NCBI GenBank assembly: GCA_051294375.1
Contig: CM119268.1
Location: 18,542,323-18,606,322 of the forward strand
Direction: 5' to 3'
From: Paraspadella gotoi
Taxonomy: Eukaryota; Chaetognatha
Length of the DNA: 64,000 nucleotides
Shown: positions 63,346 through 64,000 of the stretch, piece by piece
Layout: each line of letters opens with the position of its first letter
Position numbering within the stretch: the stretch's first letter is position 1
Translations under genes and position numbers: made by a program
Notes under the pieces: generated by a model
The model's input: the letters and a program-made list of their open reading frames with translations, nothing else
Told to the model about the DNA's origin: nothing
The model's database searches: none

Positions 63346-63570
63346 AGCAGAAATTTAAGGCAAAAGACTCTTATCGCCTCTCGATGTCCAATAATTATTA
63401 ACTGGGGAATCAAAATCGCCAGATATTATTTTTTATTCCCGAGGGACATAAATAGGAAGATCATGACGGTTGTTTTATGAAGTTGGGCAGCTTTACTGTC
63501 CTAACAACAATTTTTTTGGCACTAGTTCTTGATCACTGAGAGAGGAGAGAGGAGAGAAGAGGAGGAGAGA

Positions 63571-63608
<38 letters not shown>

Positions 63609-64000
63609 ATGTAGTCGTTGTGGCGAAAATCCTAGGCCATCAACGTCTCGTTTCTCTTCAAAATTCGAATTCTATTCTCTGGCTACTGGCGAAGATAAAA
63701 CCTTGGCCGCTGGCAGTACCGCCTTGAAATGACACTTGCCGCTCGTCTCTTGCCAGCTTGACTAGTTGCCAAAACTTGCCAGTAGCGCAATTGCTGTTTG
63801 AGATCCGTGTTAATTCATATCTTTTTCCCAAAAAAAATAAAGATACCGTTTCGCTTGGGGCGGACGGAGGATACGAAGCGCGGGAATCCGACGACTCCCG
63901 CGATATGTCTCTCTTTGATTTTTTTTTGATATTCGTGTGTGTAAATTATTGTTTTGTCGTCGGTCGTCGTCGTCCGTCATCGAAACGACTGATGACTGTC
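63346..64000. other. right flank, no gene recognised
   Basis: A GA tract at 63537-63608, then mixed sequence with repeated CTTGCCAG/CTTGCCGCT-like phrases (63725-63785) and a GTCGTC patch at 63955-63976. No frame can be tied to a protein family. Confidence 0.5.

Overview
The window is nuclear DNA of an invertebrate animal, probably assembled from noisy long reads. Evidence: split genes with GT..AG introns; a kainate-type ionotropic glutamate receptor, a family I expect in animals; very abundant (GA)n/(CT)n tracts; hammerhead-ribozyme-like repeats of the Penelope type; a tRNA-derived SINE head; and runs of N of 10, 25 or larger size. No bacterial gene organisation is present. I cannot name the phylum.

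Two genes are supported, arranged head to head. On the minus strand, four exons between 10011 and 7983 give a 478-residue membrane-anchored sulfotransferase-family protein. On the plus strand, six exons with matching splice phases (ending 11974, then 41392-41821, 44455-44624, 45287-45399, 52040-52153, 52823-52984) encode the N-terminal ligand-binding-protein-like domain of a glutamate receptor. The later part (glutamate-binding lobes and channel) is not visible before the window ends, so the gene is partial.

Between receptor exons 1 and 3 the same stretch of intron-exon-intron sequence appears four times as overlapping, offset copies (about 15371-23245, 23271-29699, 29725-38093, 39110-45800). 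The first three copies each end at a 25-N gap, and indel noise is heavy in the third. Receptor exon 2 is therefore present three times and exons 3 and 4 twice. Only the last set has clean reading frames. I read this mainly as unmerged overlapping contigs or haplotypes, though a real tandem duplication is not excluded.

Layout: 1-7980 gene-free flank with microsatellites; 7983-10011 sulfotransferase; 10012-11205 shared intergenic region; 11206-52984 receptor gene with repeat-filled introns, including a 1.3 kb palindrome carrying two outward-facing hammerhead-like motifs (14073-15355), a 2.4 kb nearly pure A+T island (20520-22930) and a 5.3 kb A-rich, T-poor, GA-free island (46140-51440); 52985-64000 gene-poor sequence with simple repeats, SINE pieces (59735-60160), another hammerhead-like repeat (60220-60412), a 1.6 kb inverted repeat (61580-63157) and a GGCTCC hexamer array starting with a hAT-like CAGGGATG end (63158-63345). 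Nearly all long open frames outside the named exons are translations of GA/CT repeats (Arg-Glu or Ser-Leu runs) and were not annotated.
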